Below the pieces are notes generated by a model. That model saw only the letters and a list, made by a program, of their open reading frames with translations, was not told the DNA's origin and ran no database searches. This document shows positions 43,996-55,900 of a stretch of 64,000 nt of DNA, piece by piece. Origin of the DNA: Chrysaora quinquecirrha (taxonomy: Eukaryota; Cnidaria; Scyphozoa; Semaeostomeae; Pelagiidae); NCBI GenBank assembly GCA_014526335.1, contig JACTAT010000013.1:4904182-4968181 (forward strand), given 5' to 3'. Each line of letters starts with the position of its first letter. Position 1 is the stretch's first letter. Made by a program: the position numbers and the translations under genes.

Positions 43996-46900
43996 TTATG
44001 AAAGTAAGATTTCGATTACTTGCCTAAATGTTTGCCACTCTTGTAGTCTTTCTTCGAATAACCCTGAGGAAAAGAAAATTGTTATCATTCTGCCATTTCA
44101 GAAAAAATCGATCAATAATCAAAGGAAAGAGCTATAGCATACCTTTACAACTTGAACTTTCATTGTTGTATTGACGGATAAAGAATTGGAATGCTTGAGT
44201 CTTCACAAACTGCTTTAAAAACTAAAATAGATAAAACAAATGAATTGTGAATAAATTAATATTTCAGTCAGTCAGTCAGTCAGTCAGTCAGTCAGTCAGT
44301 CAGTCAGTCAGTCAGTCAGTCAGTCAGTCAGTCAGTCAGTCAGTCAGTCAGTCAGTCAGTCAGTCAGTCAGTCAGTCAGTCAGTCAGTCAGTCAGTCAGT
44401 CAGTCAGTCAGTCAGTCAGTCAGTCAGTCAGTCAGTCAGTCAGTCAGTCAGTCAGTCAGTCAGTCAGTCAGTCAGTCAGTCAGTCAGTCAGTCAGTCAGT
44501 CAGTCAGTCAGTCAGTCAGTCAGTCAGTCAGTCAGTCAGTCAGTCAGTCAGTCAGTCAGTCAGTCAGTCAGTCAGTCAGTCAGTCAGTCAGTCAGTCAGT
44601 CAGTCAGTCAGTCAGTCAGTCAGTCAGTCAGTCAGTCAGTCAGTCAGTCAGTCAGTCAGTCAGTCAGTCAGTCAGTCAGTCAGTCAGTCAGTCAGTCAGT
44701 CAGTCAGTCAGTCAGTCAGTCAGTCAGTCAGTCAGTCAGTCAGTCAGTCAGTCAGTCAGTCAGTCAGTCAGTCAGTCAGTCAGTCAGTCAGTCAGTCAGT
44801 CAGTCAGTCAGTCAGTCAGTCAGTCAGTCAGTCAGTCAGTCAGTCAGTCAGTCAGTCAGTCAGTCAGGCAGCCAGTTAGTTAAGTTAGTTGATTAGCCTT
44901 TGCTAGTTAGTTAGTTTTTGTTAGTTAGTTAGTTAGTCAGTAAGTTAGGTTAGCTAGCTATCAAATATTTTAGAATGGTTTTTTTTATTACACAAGAATG
45001 AAATGCTCTTACTTTTCGGTGTTCCTTCGACTTCGAAGATTTGGCGAAGATTAGACTCTACAAAGACAAAGGCAGCTGCAGAATATTTGATGGGCTTTCA
45101 TAAAACATTTACAAGAACCAATACATACATTAACGGATAATTCATTAAGAAATTTCTCATTTAGAGGAATAGATGTAACAGTTTTAATTAAATACCTGAA
45201 AACCGGAGCCGTCTTCAGCTTTTTCAGAGTAGAATTCTTGGAAATTTCCTGGTTTATGAGAAATAAAATATATATTAAAGGTCCACGAATAACAGTGACC
45301 TGTATTTGGTACACAGAGGTCTTTACAATATCACATAAGCAAACACAACACCGCAAACACAACAACGATATATGCAAACTACAAAATTTATGTAGCAACT
45401 ACATATAATATGCAAACTACAACATAATTTATACAGACAGCATTATGACTATTCAAATAGCATAATCAACAATGCAAATGAGTAAAAATGTCAGAGAATG
45501 CGAGACACTTATGGACAACGTAATAAATGGTAATGCTGTTGTAGACAGCATAATACTCTGAACATAACTGAAGTAGACAGCATAATACTCTTGAGTTCCA
45601 AAGAATAAGAGAGCCAGGACTAGTTGGTGGGCGGGGTGGGAGATGGGAACAAAAATACTAACAGGGGGCTTGAATAATAGAGGGGGTGGTTCTGGTCCAT
45701 GGGTGATCAAAAGCAATTGTAATTCATATGAATACAGTAGATGGGCTTGGAATCATTCTGTACAGACTGAAGCTTGAGCTAGAAAACTGATCTAAAAACT
45801 TTGCACAGAATCCAAGATACTTCAAATTAATATAAGGGGGTGCTAATAAGAAAGCAGGGTTAGGAAATATTCAGAAAACTTATAGTACAGGGGAACAATT
45901 CGGGACTCTAGAGTAACAGGATTGGAACACACACGTAAAAAATATTTACCTATCAAATTAAGATATCCATCGATGAAAATCTCTATTATCAACATGTTTC
46001 GCTCCTTATTTCCTGAAAAAATAAGAATAATAAAAAGAATAATTAGGTTTAAAACACGATATTGTCGACAAAATGAAGCAAAAAAGAATGATAACGACAA
46101 TAGTGATAAGATTGGGTTATAGATGTCGATAGCCTTATAAAACTAAAGCTACAATAATTTGACTTTGAGAAAAATAATATCTGGAATATGTTAATAGATA
46201 AACTGATTTGAAATACAAACAAACCATTTATAACAATTTCATCAGCATCTTTCTTCAAAACTTGGCCCTTTAAAATGCGAAAGAAGCAATCAAACAATTT
46301 GCTCAAACCGTTGGTAAATAACAAAGAAAACGAATCTGTCCATCTTAAGGATGACAGAAATTTAGCTTCAGGTATGAATATGTATTATCCAATAGATCTT
46401 TTCGGTAAAAGGCCGACAGCATTCAAATTCTTCGAAATCACAAAATATTGAGTTATAATGCGAAAATCGTATTAAGCATCCAAAGTTTTACTGTCCTAGC
46501 GCTTGTGTTCTTAATCTTTCAAGCATTCAAAGTTCCCGATTCTACAAAGACTCCCAAAAAATGAAGTTGGTGAAACTTTTTACCCCAAAAGAGGGGTATC
46601 CCAGAAGTGTCTGTCTAAAATTTATCGAATCTTAAAGAAAATTATAACTAGTAGGAGATGCTAGGCCCCCCACCCCCCTCTATACACCTCTGATTGTGAC
46701 TTCGCATAAAACCTCTTACTGCGATCATTTAAGCACCAATCACCAATTGCATAAAATAAAGCGCCTTACCAAAGATGTTTCCATGATATTTTTTATCGGT
46801 GTTGGGAAACTAGATTGATTTTCACCTTCATCCTGTAATAAAACATTCAAAATTCATTCATAGCACGACGGGCAATAAAATAAAAAGCTATGGCTGAGCG

Positions 46901-49900
46901 ACTATGACCACGAGGTATTCATTAGATTTCAGTTGATTTCATTAAACAGACTTGCTACATACATATAGAGAGCGTCGTCTTCTTAAAAAACGAAAAATAC
47001 ATTTTGAATTCCATCAACAAGAATTAGTTGCTACAAAAAGAACTAATTAGATTACGATCCAAGCTGAAATTCTACTTTAAGGAAAGTGGCAACTGTTCTC
47101 ATCGAGGGGCATTTCACTCTGCAAAAAGGCGTACGAGATTTCAATTAAAACAAAATGACTTTCAAGGGATTTCTGAGAAAACAATAGGACTTCCAGCAAA
47201 GGTGTACGAGATTTTCAAGGAGTGAATTGCCCCTCGGTTCTCATAAGGAAGGGATGGGAATGAAAATAAATTTAGGCTTCGGGGGTAGTAGAGGAAAGTT
47301 ACAGGAATGGGAAGCAAAGTTTATATAAAAAAATCATCTAATTGTAAAGATTGTAATTTTTAGGAATGAGGGTTAAGTTATTTTTAGGTACTTACGTCAC
47401 GAAGCACACAGCCTTCGTCAAGGTCTATGATAATTACCTAGAAAGAATAGCATGCTTAACTGAGGTTGATAGAAAAAATTGAAGTGATTTTCGTAGAATA
47501 CCTTCTTTCTCTATTAAGCGCCCAGGGCGCTTATTAAAAAACCCAACTCATAGAGATGCAGTTATTTGAAAATTTATGAATAAACTAAAGTTATGACGAA
47601 AAGTTAGTTTTGCAGCAGTAAATATATTCGGACTTATCAAGGCTGTTTCTGACACTGTATTCGACATGATAGTCACCACTTATCATGACAAGCCTTTGAT
47701 ATTTTAGTTGGGCAACGTTTCGGGAGAGATCCGTCTCCCATCATCGGGCAAAAAGAAATGTGGCTTCTTGCCTATTTATTGCAAAGGTCGGATCGAAAGG
47801 TGCGAAATTAACCGGACCTGCGAGGAAGCTCGGAATTTTTTGGCGCTCAATTTCTAAAATTTGTGGCGCCAAAATTGCGTTCAGTGCAACTTTTGATGTT
47901 ATTCAACCAGATTTCTGGGATTGAGTAAGATACTTGATTGATACAAGGAGTTCATAGAACTGAGTGAATGCTTTCTTTAACAAGTCTGTTTTTCCAGTTC
48001 TTATCTTCATCAATCACTGAAATGTTATCCCAATCCATCTGGTGTTTTTCCGTCCAACAATGATTGGCAAGATCACTTTTGTCAGTTCGACCATGGGTTT
48101 TGCAGTTTTGCAGCAACTAACTTAAGCTGTCTCTCGATTTCTTCCATCGGGAACTTGCACAAACACTTGTATGAAAGGAGTGTATCTAGGACAAACCAGA
48201 TGGGCAGCTCAATCCAAAAGGGGGCACTCCTATCGAAATATGGAACTGTCCAAGACTGACGGCCATGGAAAAGGGATTATATTACTGGGGAAAACAAACT
48301 TGCACTTCAAAAAACCGAAGCATGGTAACACAAGAGAAACTAAATAACTTAATAATAAATACGAAATGAACTAGACATTTACTAACTAACCAAAAATCCA
48401 ACAAAACACTTACTTCGTCAAGTGGTAATTCTTCCAGATCTTCCAAACTACCAGATAATGCTCCCAGTAGATATGGCGTTGGCAAGCAGCACATGTCTAG
48501 AAGCTGATGTGGCAGCACTGGGATATATGTATGCTGAAAAAAATTAAAAAAAGTTCAAAATGCGAAGTTACAATGCCAAGAAATAATCATACAATCAAAT
48601 TTTCATTAAACAGATCAATTACCGTAAATTCTCGAATAAGCCCCCACTTTCGAATAAGCCTTCCCCTCGAATAAGCCCCCACCTAAGAATTAATTTTTGC
48701 AAATAAGCCCGCATGGGGAATTATTCGAAGGATTTATAAATTTGTTTCTCTCTATAATGCATCTTTCAACTAAATAAAACACTGAAACAATCTTGACTGG
48801 TTTTACTATCAATTCAACCAATAATCAGCCATTGGATATTGGCAAACAGCTGATTCTGATAAAAAGTACAGATTTTTCTCTCTGCTATTCTTTCGACAAC
48901 ACACTGAAACCATTAAACTTTAAAATAGGCCCTCCTCTCGAATAAGCCTCCACCTTGAAATTCATTTTTGTAAAGAAGCCCCCGGGGGCTTATTCGAGGA
49001 TTTACGGTATATAATAAGCACCATACAGTTAGAATATGATAAAGGCAGAAAAGTTTTTGGTTTTCAAGCCAAATTGTTTCACCTGACTAGTTAACTATGA
49101 AACAATGTCGAGGTTGCTATTTAGCAAGCAACAAGGGTTAAGCTATACAAATAATCTGGTCCCAAAACTTGCCCCCTTGATCCCGATTGATAATCTGGGT
49201 AGACAGACATTTTCGACCTCAGATGCTCAGATGAGCGAGTTGATTTGAGATAATTTGGCCCTTCAGTGACGTCACTTTCCATTTTTCCAACTTTCCTGAG
49301 CAGAATTTCCATACGAATAGAAAATCTAGTTCTGATGGCATTTTTAACGGGATCAAAATCATTTTCAAAAAAGGGATAAATACGTATGAAACATCAGCCA
49401 TTAAGGATTCGATAAAAGATTATATCAGAGAAATACCTGCCACTGAAATGGATACAGTAATGATATGAAGGCATGGCAGCAGGCTGACAACAAACTGCAA
49501 AAATTGAAAACAAGAATTATAGGCCTACACGTTGAGTACTCTTCTAATCGAGGGGCGTTTCACTCTACAAAAAGGCGAACGACTTACGAGAGTCTGGTTA
49601 AAAAGGATTTCAAAAGAATTTCAGTGAAATCAATAAAACAGACCTTTTCAAAGAGGCCTGGGTCGGGCGCGACATTTTTCTGGTAAATGGTAGACATTTG
49701 TAGAATCCTCTATGTGCGCAATGACCAGAATTACGGTCGTTTTAGTTTTAGGGCAGGTTGTTAGCAAATTTTGGTCAAAACTCACGAATAATTGAAGAAA
49801 AAAGAGAGTCGCACCTCGCTCTCTCCCTCTTATTAACCAGTGCTTTATTTACAGATAGTATATGAAAAGATTAGTCACACTGGTGTACACAAATTGCAGC

Positions 49901-52900
49901 TTTTATAATATACTTTTATATCTTAAAAAAAGATATTTGTTTAAAATCGGCATGATGAACAACTTAAAATTACAAAAATAAAAATTTGGTTCAAACCTGA
50001 GCTGTGAAGAGGCCAAAATGATTCGTCTTTCGAGTAACAGAGCACTGACAACTCGCAGAATCTAAAAAATTAGAGACAAGGATCACCACCTCCTAACAAT
50101 CTATATATCTGAATGACGCGCAATATGTAATACTATATTACTGCAGGGGTTCAAGCCAGTAACGCAAAGAGCTATCATTGCGTCTTGGTTCTCATATGAA
50201 TTTTCAGTATTCCATTTCATACATCGTTAGCTACCTTGTATTTTGCTACTAACGGCTCTAATGGTTGCAAAATCAGTTTTGAAAAGGTGACACAAAAACC
50301 ATAAGCATACACACTTTTTACAAGATTATCCATCTTTGTTCTCAACCTGGCTGTTTTTTTTTGTAGACTGCTTTTCGCGATCTTTTCACACCTTTGGCAC
50401 AGAGATCAGATCAGTCCGACTTCATGCGGATGAATAGTTTTCCATCCAGGTAAAAACAGGTCCACGGAAATCTTTGCAGGTGAAGGTGAACAGAAAACCG
50501 TCTTGTTTTAGGGTGCCTTCTTGTGGGAGTGCTTTTTGCCTCTGCTTTCTAATCCAGACTCCCAGATTGAAAGCCCGTTCTTTTCGGCAACTCTCAGGAA
50601 AATTAAAGACTCTTGAGGCTCCAAATTTTCGTGACGGCAGAGCTGGAAGATTTTTCGGACTAACTGAGATTCTCATTTCAAACCAACTTCTCGAGAGCTT
50701 TCCGTTTTAATAAATGCATTTTTTGAGGTTCTTTGTCGTTGAGCTACTGTGCAAATTTTATTATGCTGAATGATACACAAAGCAAACAAAGTTTTAACAA
50801 TTTTTTCTTTAGTATTAGCATTGTTCTGTTCGGCTGAAATTGACACAACTTCGTGCGACTCTCTTTGTTTGTGATACGCATTTGTAAATTTCACCCTTCG
50901 AATTTCAAATTTGAAAATTTAAACATTGTAAAATCCCGTTTGCAGCATGTACAGTTAGCAATAGAGCAGCATTAAAAGGTAAAAAATGACAGACTCAGCA
51001 GCTTATATACACATCCTAATTTCAACTCGTAAGCTACTCCAAGTACTGAAACCTCATATATTTAATTCTTATTCTTATTCTTATTCTTAAGTAACTTTAA
51101 AGGGCTGACTTTAGTCAATCCTTATTAGAAATAAGTGGTACTTTGGCTAATAAGCATGCCCGATTCTGAACGCAAATATCGCTTAACGGTACATATGACA
51201 TATCTTAGAGTACTTTTGAAGCCACTTTACTTACCATTTGTACAGGAATACTATCAAACAGAAGTTTAAAATCCACCTAAAACAAATATTTATTCTATTT
51301 AGTCAAATCAAAATCAATGATATTATAATATTATCGGATTCGTTAAAAATGCAAATGAACAGCTTAAAAAGAACGAAGCAATTATTATTATTCCTTCTGA
51401 GCATGCAAGAAATACAGCACTTAGGCCCTAAACAAATTTTCATCAGTTAAAGGAAGACATTTATGTGGTGCTACTTAAGCTGCCTCTAATTTCTTATGCT
51501 CTGAGGTAGTAGAAAACAACACATTCAAGCCGCAGCGACGCGTGCGATTTTCACCTGTTCTGGCGACGTGACCCTCCTGAAAATGCTCTGTTCTGAGAAA
51601 TTCTGAGATGGCTTCATGCTGTTCGATGAAAATACTGTGACAGAAGTGAAGTCACGCGACGATCTGTTTGCGCGGTAAGAAGAATGGGTCCTAGAAGATT
51701 TTCATGAAAACGCGCGAAAACAATGCAATGTGCTGCGTTGCCAAAGCAAAAAAGCGGCTACACACTGCGAAATTATTTGCGACAAGCCGAAACACGCGCC
51801 AAGTTCAACTAAATCAATATCGTGCGGCCGTGTTTCCTCATCCCTGGCTACATATGTGACTCGGCTATCCCTGGCTACATGCGTGACTTAAAGTTTTTAC
51901 GGTCGCAGCGACAATTGTTTATCATGTCCTGTCGCCATTTCAAGCAAAAAGTAGCACTTGTAGATGCAGCTTGCGAGTTTTCCTTAAAATCAAAGGACTA
52001 ACAGAAACTGTTTGAAAGGCTTTCTCGTGGGGGCTGGGGACGGTGCTTTGCTTTCCTAGGCCTCTGAGGGGAATTTTATACCTATTGTTCATTTAAGTAA
52101 ACTATGGTAGACTATTTTAAATTATTATTAACTTTGTTTGTAAAATTTTGTAAAGCAGGCCTTAATTTAGCTATTTCTTAATGTAAGCCTACTATAATTA
52201 AATAGATGATATTGACGATGATGATGATGATGATGAACGGTCGCCATGTTTCGAGGAACCCTCAATTGCTCGTTATATACCTGAATTTGGAAATGCGTGG
52301 ATATCGTGATGGCGACTTACGTGTTCGTGTATAGCAGAATCTCCAGCACGATGCAAAGTGACGGACTTTATTCCTTGACTGCCACCCTGTTGATTAAGAT
52401 TTAGAACAGGTTTAAACAAATGCATTAAACGACATAACTGACCAACGACTTGGTCTGTTTTTTCAGCTGATTAAATGTAGCAAATGGAGAAAATTATCGG
52501 AGAAAAGGGACATTTCTCAATCTGTGGTAACAAACTGGGTTCGCACTAAATTATCTTTCGCAACAATCAGATCAGCCATCCTGTGCATCAGAGGTTCCAG
52601 GAACAGACGCGGTAAAATAATAAGTGACGTTGACAACATCGAATCAGCAAACATGTATAAAATTGAGTAAAAAAATGAAGTAAATGTAGAACTTAAATTA
52701 TATTATATTTATTGTGAACCGGCAATCTCCCGGTATAGATGCCTCATTTTTGAAAAAAAATTAAATGTAGCAATGTCAAATTAAAACTTATAAGAATAAC
52801 CTACTGAGAAGAACGATATTTCCACACTGTTACCCTGAAAGAAAAATAAAAGAAAAAGTAAATATGAGTTTCTGCTTGTTTACAAAAAAACTAAGGTACA

Positions 52901-55900
52901 ATAAAGAAAAAGGATGAAAAGAACAGAGTTATTTTGGCTTTACGTTTACAAGTAACCAGCAGGGTCGGAATAGGAGCGAGGCTAGTAAACATCTAGACTT
53001 ACTACACAAGTCGTAGTTATCGCTTTTGAACTGAATCTGGGCGCTCAAACTATCTGACTAAAGCGAAACACGACAACATCAATTCAATTCAATGTGAGAA
53101 ACAGTTAGGGATTTGGGAAGCAAGTCTAGTAGAATTATTACATTCGTCGTAGTCTACGCTCCGCCACACTCCACCACCCCGCTCCAACTACTGAGGAAAC
53201 AGCTGTATGTTGTTGTAGTTGTTAGAAGCTGTTTCCGAAAGAGTGGGGGGAAGGTAATAAGTCTACAGGTCTAGGAAACATCAGGGCGAGGAATAAGCGA
53301 GGCGATGATTTTTCGACTGCAACAAAAAGAAAATGTGTTCTTACCGGTCGAGGGAGAGAATGCGACAATACCTGATTTGAAAAAACAAAACAAAAAAATG
53401 CTTTAATAATCAATTAACCAATGGATAAGACTTTTGATATAAGAAGCTTCATTGTAGCTACCTTATAAGTTCAAAATACGTTCAAAATTGACGGTAGGGC
53501 GTTAGTCTAATGGGATTTAAGGAGACTTTCCCGTTTAAAAAATTTTCAGCATATTTTCAGTTTGTCTTCACTAAAAGTCGAACGAAACGGGACTGTTTTA
53601 GTGAAGAAATATACACAATAAGAGTTACCAAAAATTGAACAATTAATTGGCATTTAAAATATGTATTTCAAACTATCCCTCGTTTATTTTTCTCCCCAAA
53701 TGTTGTGAACCTATGAAAACTTTTAGCAAAAAAAATATAAACTGCACGCTGAGCTTTGTTAAGACGATGATGATAATGTAAAATCCTTAGAACATAAAAA
53801 ATTTGAGCGGGAGATTCCCGCGGGGGGGAAAGAGCTGTGTTCCCCAATATACGGTGTTCTGAATTTTTTTTAAGTATCCGTCAGTCACAGTCTACCTGAG
53901 CGCTCTTGCGACCGTGGTCAACTGTATCTTATAAGTTCTGACTTGTTGTTGACATGTCGAAATAAATTGGCAGTCACAACTAGTTGGCGTAAGTTCTATC
54001 GTATCGTAGATCGACATAGGCCTGGCCGACTTCTTGTCTTCATTAAGAACAAATGTAGCAGCGTCAGCGGATTTTCGGGCTTATTATTCATAACTATACC
54101 AAGATTTATGGATTGCATTGCGTATGGGATTAATGGCGTGGGACTGATGGGTGGCACTTTATAGTACTGAAGTTCCCCTCGGGATGATCGACCCCATTGG
54201 GGGAGGACTGCCTACACTAAACAAGAGAAACGAGAGTTTTGGAATGAATAATCGCATGCAATGAAAATGTGTAATCAATTGTAGCTACTTACAGCTTTGA
54301 GAAATGAGAATACGGATGTGGACGAAAATGCACATTGCTTCTCAACTTCATCTAAAATCTACAAGAAAGAAATTTTTGAATGTTTGTATCGAGTTTTTTA
54401 TGAGAGATTTTCCTGAGAAGATTGTGTCGTTGATTTTATGAGCGTTCAAAGTCCATGATTTTATAAGGGCTAAGCCAAGTCAAGATGAAACGTTTCATTC
54501 GCAGTCACTCATGGTCAAAGCCCTTATAGAATCGAGAACTTTGCACGCTCATAAAATCAAAAATGCAAGCCCTAGATCAGTAAAACTTTGCACCAAGATT
54601 AAGTTTTGGATGCTTTAAACAAATTTTGGCATCGAAAACTCTTGATGTACTATAATATCTTGAAAGTGTATTGCCGGAAAGGTTCCTTACTTGCGCGTAT
54701 AGTCCGAATAAACCATACGGACTGACGATACAATAGACTTCAGGTAGCTGTAAATTGTTACGTGACTTTTGTCGTCGTTCATCTGAAATGAAATGATGAA
54801 GAAATACAGCAGTTCGACAGAAACGCGCAAAAACCATAGTCTATGCAAAAACAACGATTGACAAGATATAAAGTGACAGGAAAGAAAAATGAAAAGATAC
54901 GGCGCATATGTTTTACACGTGATTTTTTAATGTTAAGGATAAAAAGTTAAAGGATAATGAGCGTTTTGTTCTAGCTGGTTTGTCCTGTTGTTCTTATCTC
55001 TTCTCTAAAGCAAAGCTGTCTTTCGGCTACAAAATTGCTGAATTTGCCGAGATTTTCTGTGTTCAATTATTGCCAATTTTACTATCATCTCTTGTCTGTG
55101 TCTCTTATATGTACTATAGCAAAGGGCTATAGCTCTCTTATTTTTTTACACAGGTCCAATGGCAAAAATAGGGTTTTCGTCAACAAGACCCAACTGGGCC
55201 TTTGTAAATTCAGCCAAGTTGCTACTATGATGAAAGAGCTCGAGCCATTATGATTACTTAAACAACGAGCTCGAATAGCTGTTAGAGCATTCTCTAATTA
55301 TCAGCTGTTGTACATTGTGAAGATTCTTACGAACGAGAACTATCACAATGAAATACAGGAAACAGGAATTACGACCAAAAACCAAGATCAAACATTATGC
55401 AAATCGAAAAACATGTCCAATGAAATGCCTAGAGAACATTTCATCCATATTATCAACAAAGGATGTCCCATCATCCGTGATTATAGGACAGTTTTCATCA
55501 GCAATAAAGGCATAAGTGACTTTTATAACGTTAGCAGTATAAGAAAGAATACAAAGATATACCTGAATCTGTCTGCAATAACCAAAATGACGTTTTCCAA
55601 CCATGTCAGTCAGAACAAAAGAGAACGTCTCACTGCAGGAAAGAAGATACAATCATGATTCTTGTTAATTACAAATCAGCCTCACAGGATTTATAATCTT
55701 GCAGCCGACGTGCCCTCCCTAGCGATGGTTTGCTCCGAGGGCCCCTAGTGAAGGGAGTCTATCCCCTGAAAGGCCGTATAGCGTAATGGTGGTGGTACGA
55801 GATGGTCCCTTTGTATTCATGGATAAGATTCGTGGCGATTCTGCGGCAACGTATAGATCAATCGGTACAGCGTTGGCCTACAAAACCAGTTGTGGCAAAT

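Noticed and set aside
44247..44879. 210-codon SQSV-repeat open frame
   Set aside because: It is the direct translation of the TCAG microsatellite, which lacks stops in that frame; it lies in an intron of the opposite-strand gene.
55395..55652. 85-codon single-exon gene reading MYLLSCSETFSFVLTD...
   Set aside because: Only the first part is coding; it is a DENND2-like exon (55632-55563) read through its donor into intron.
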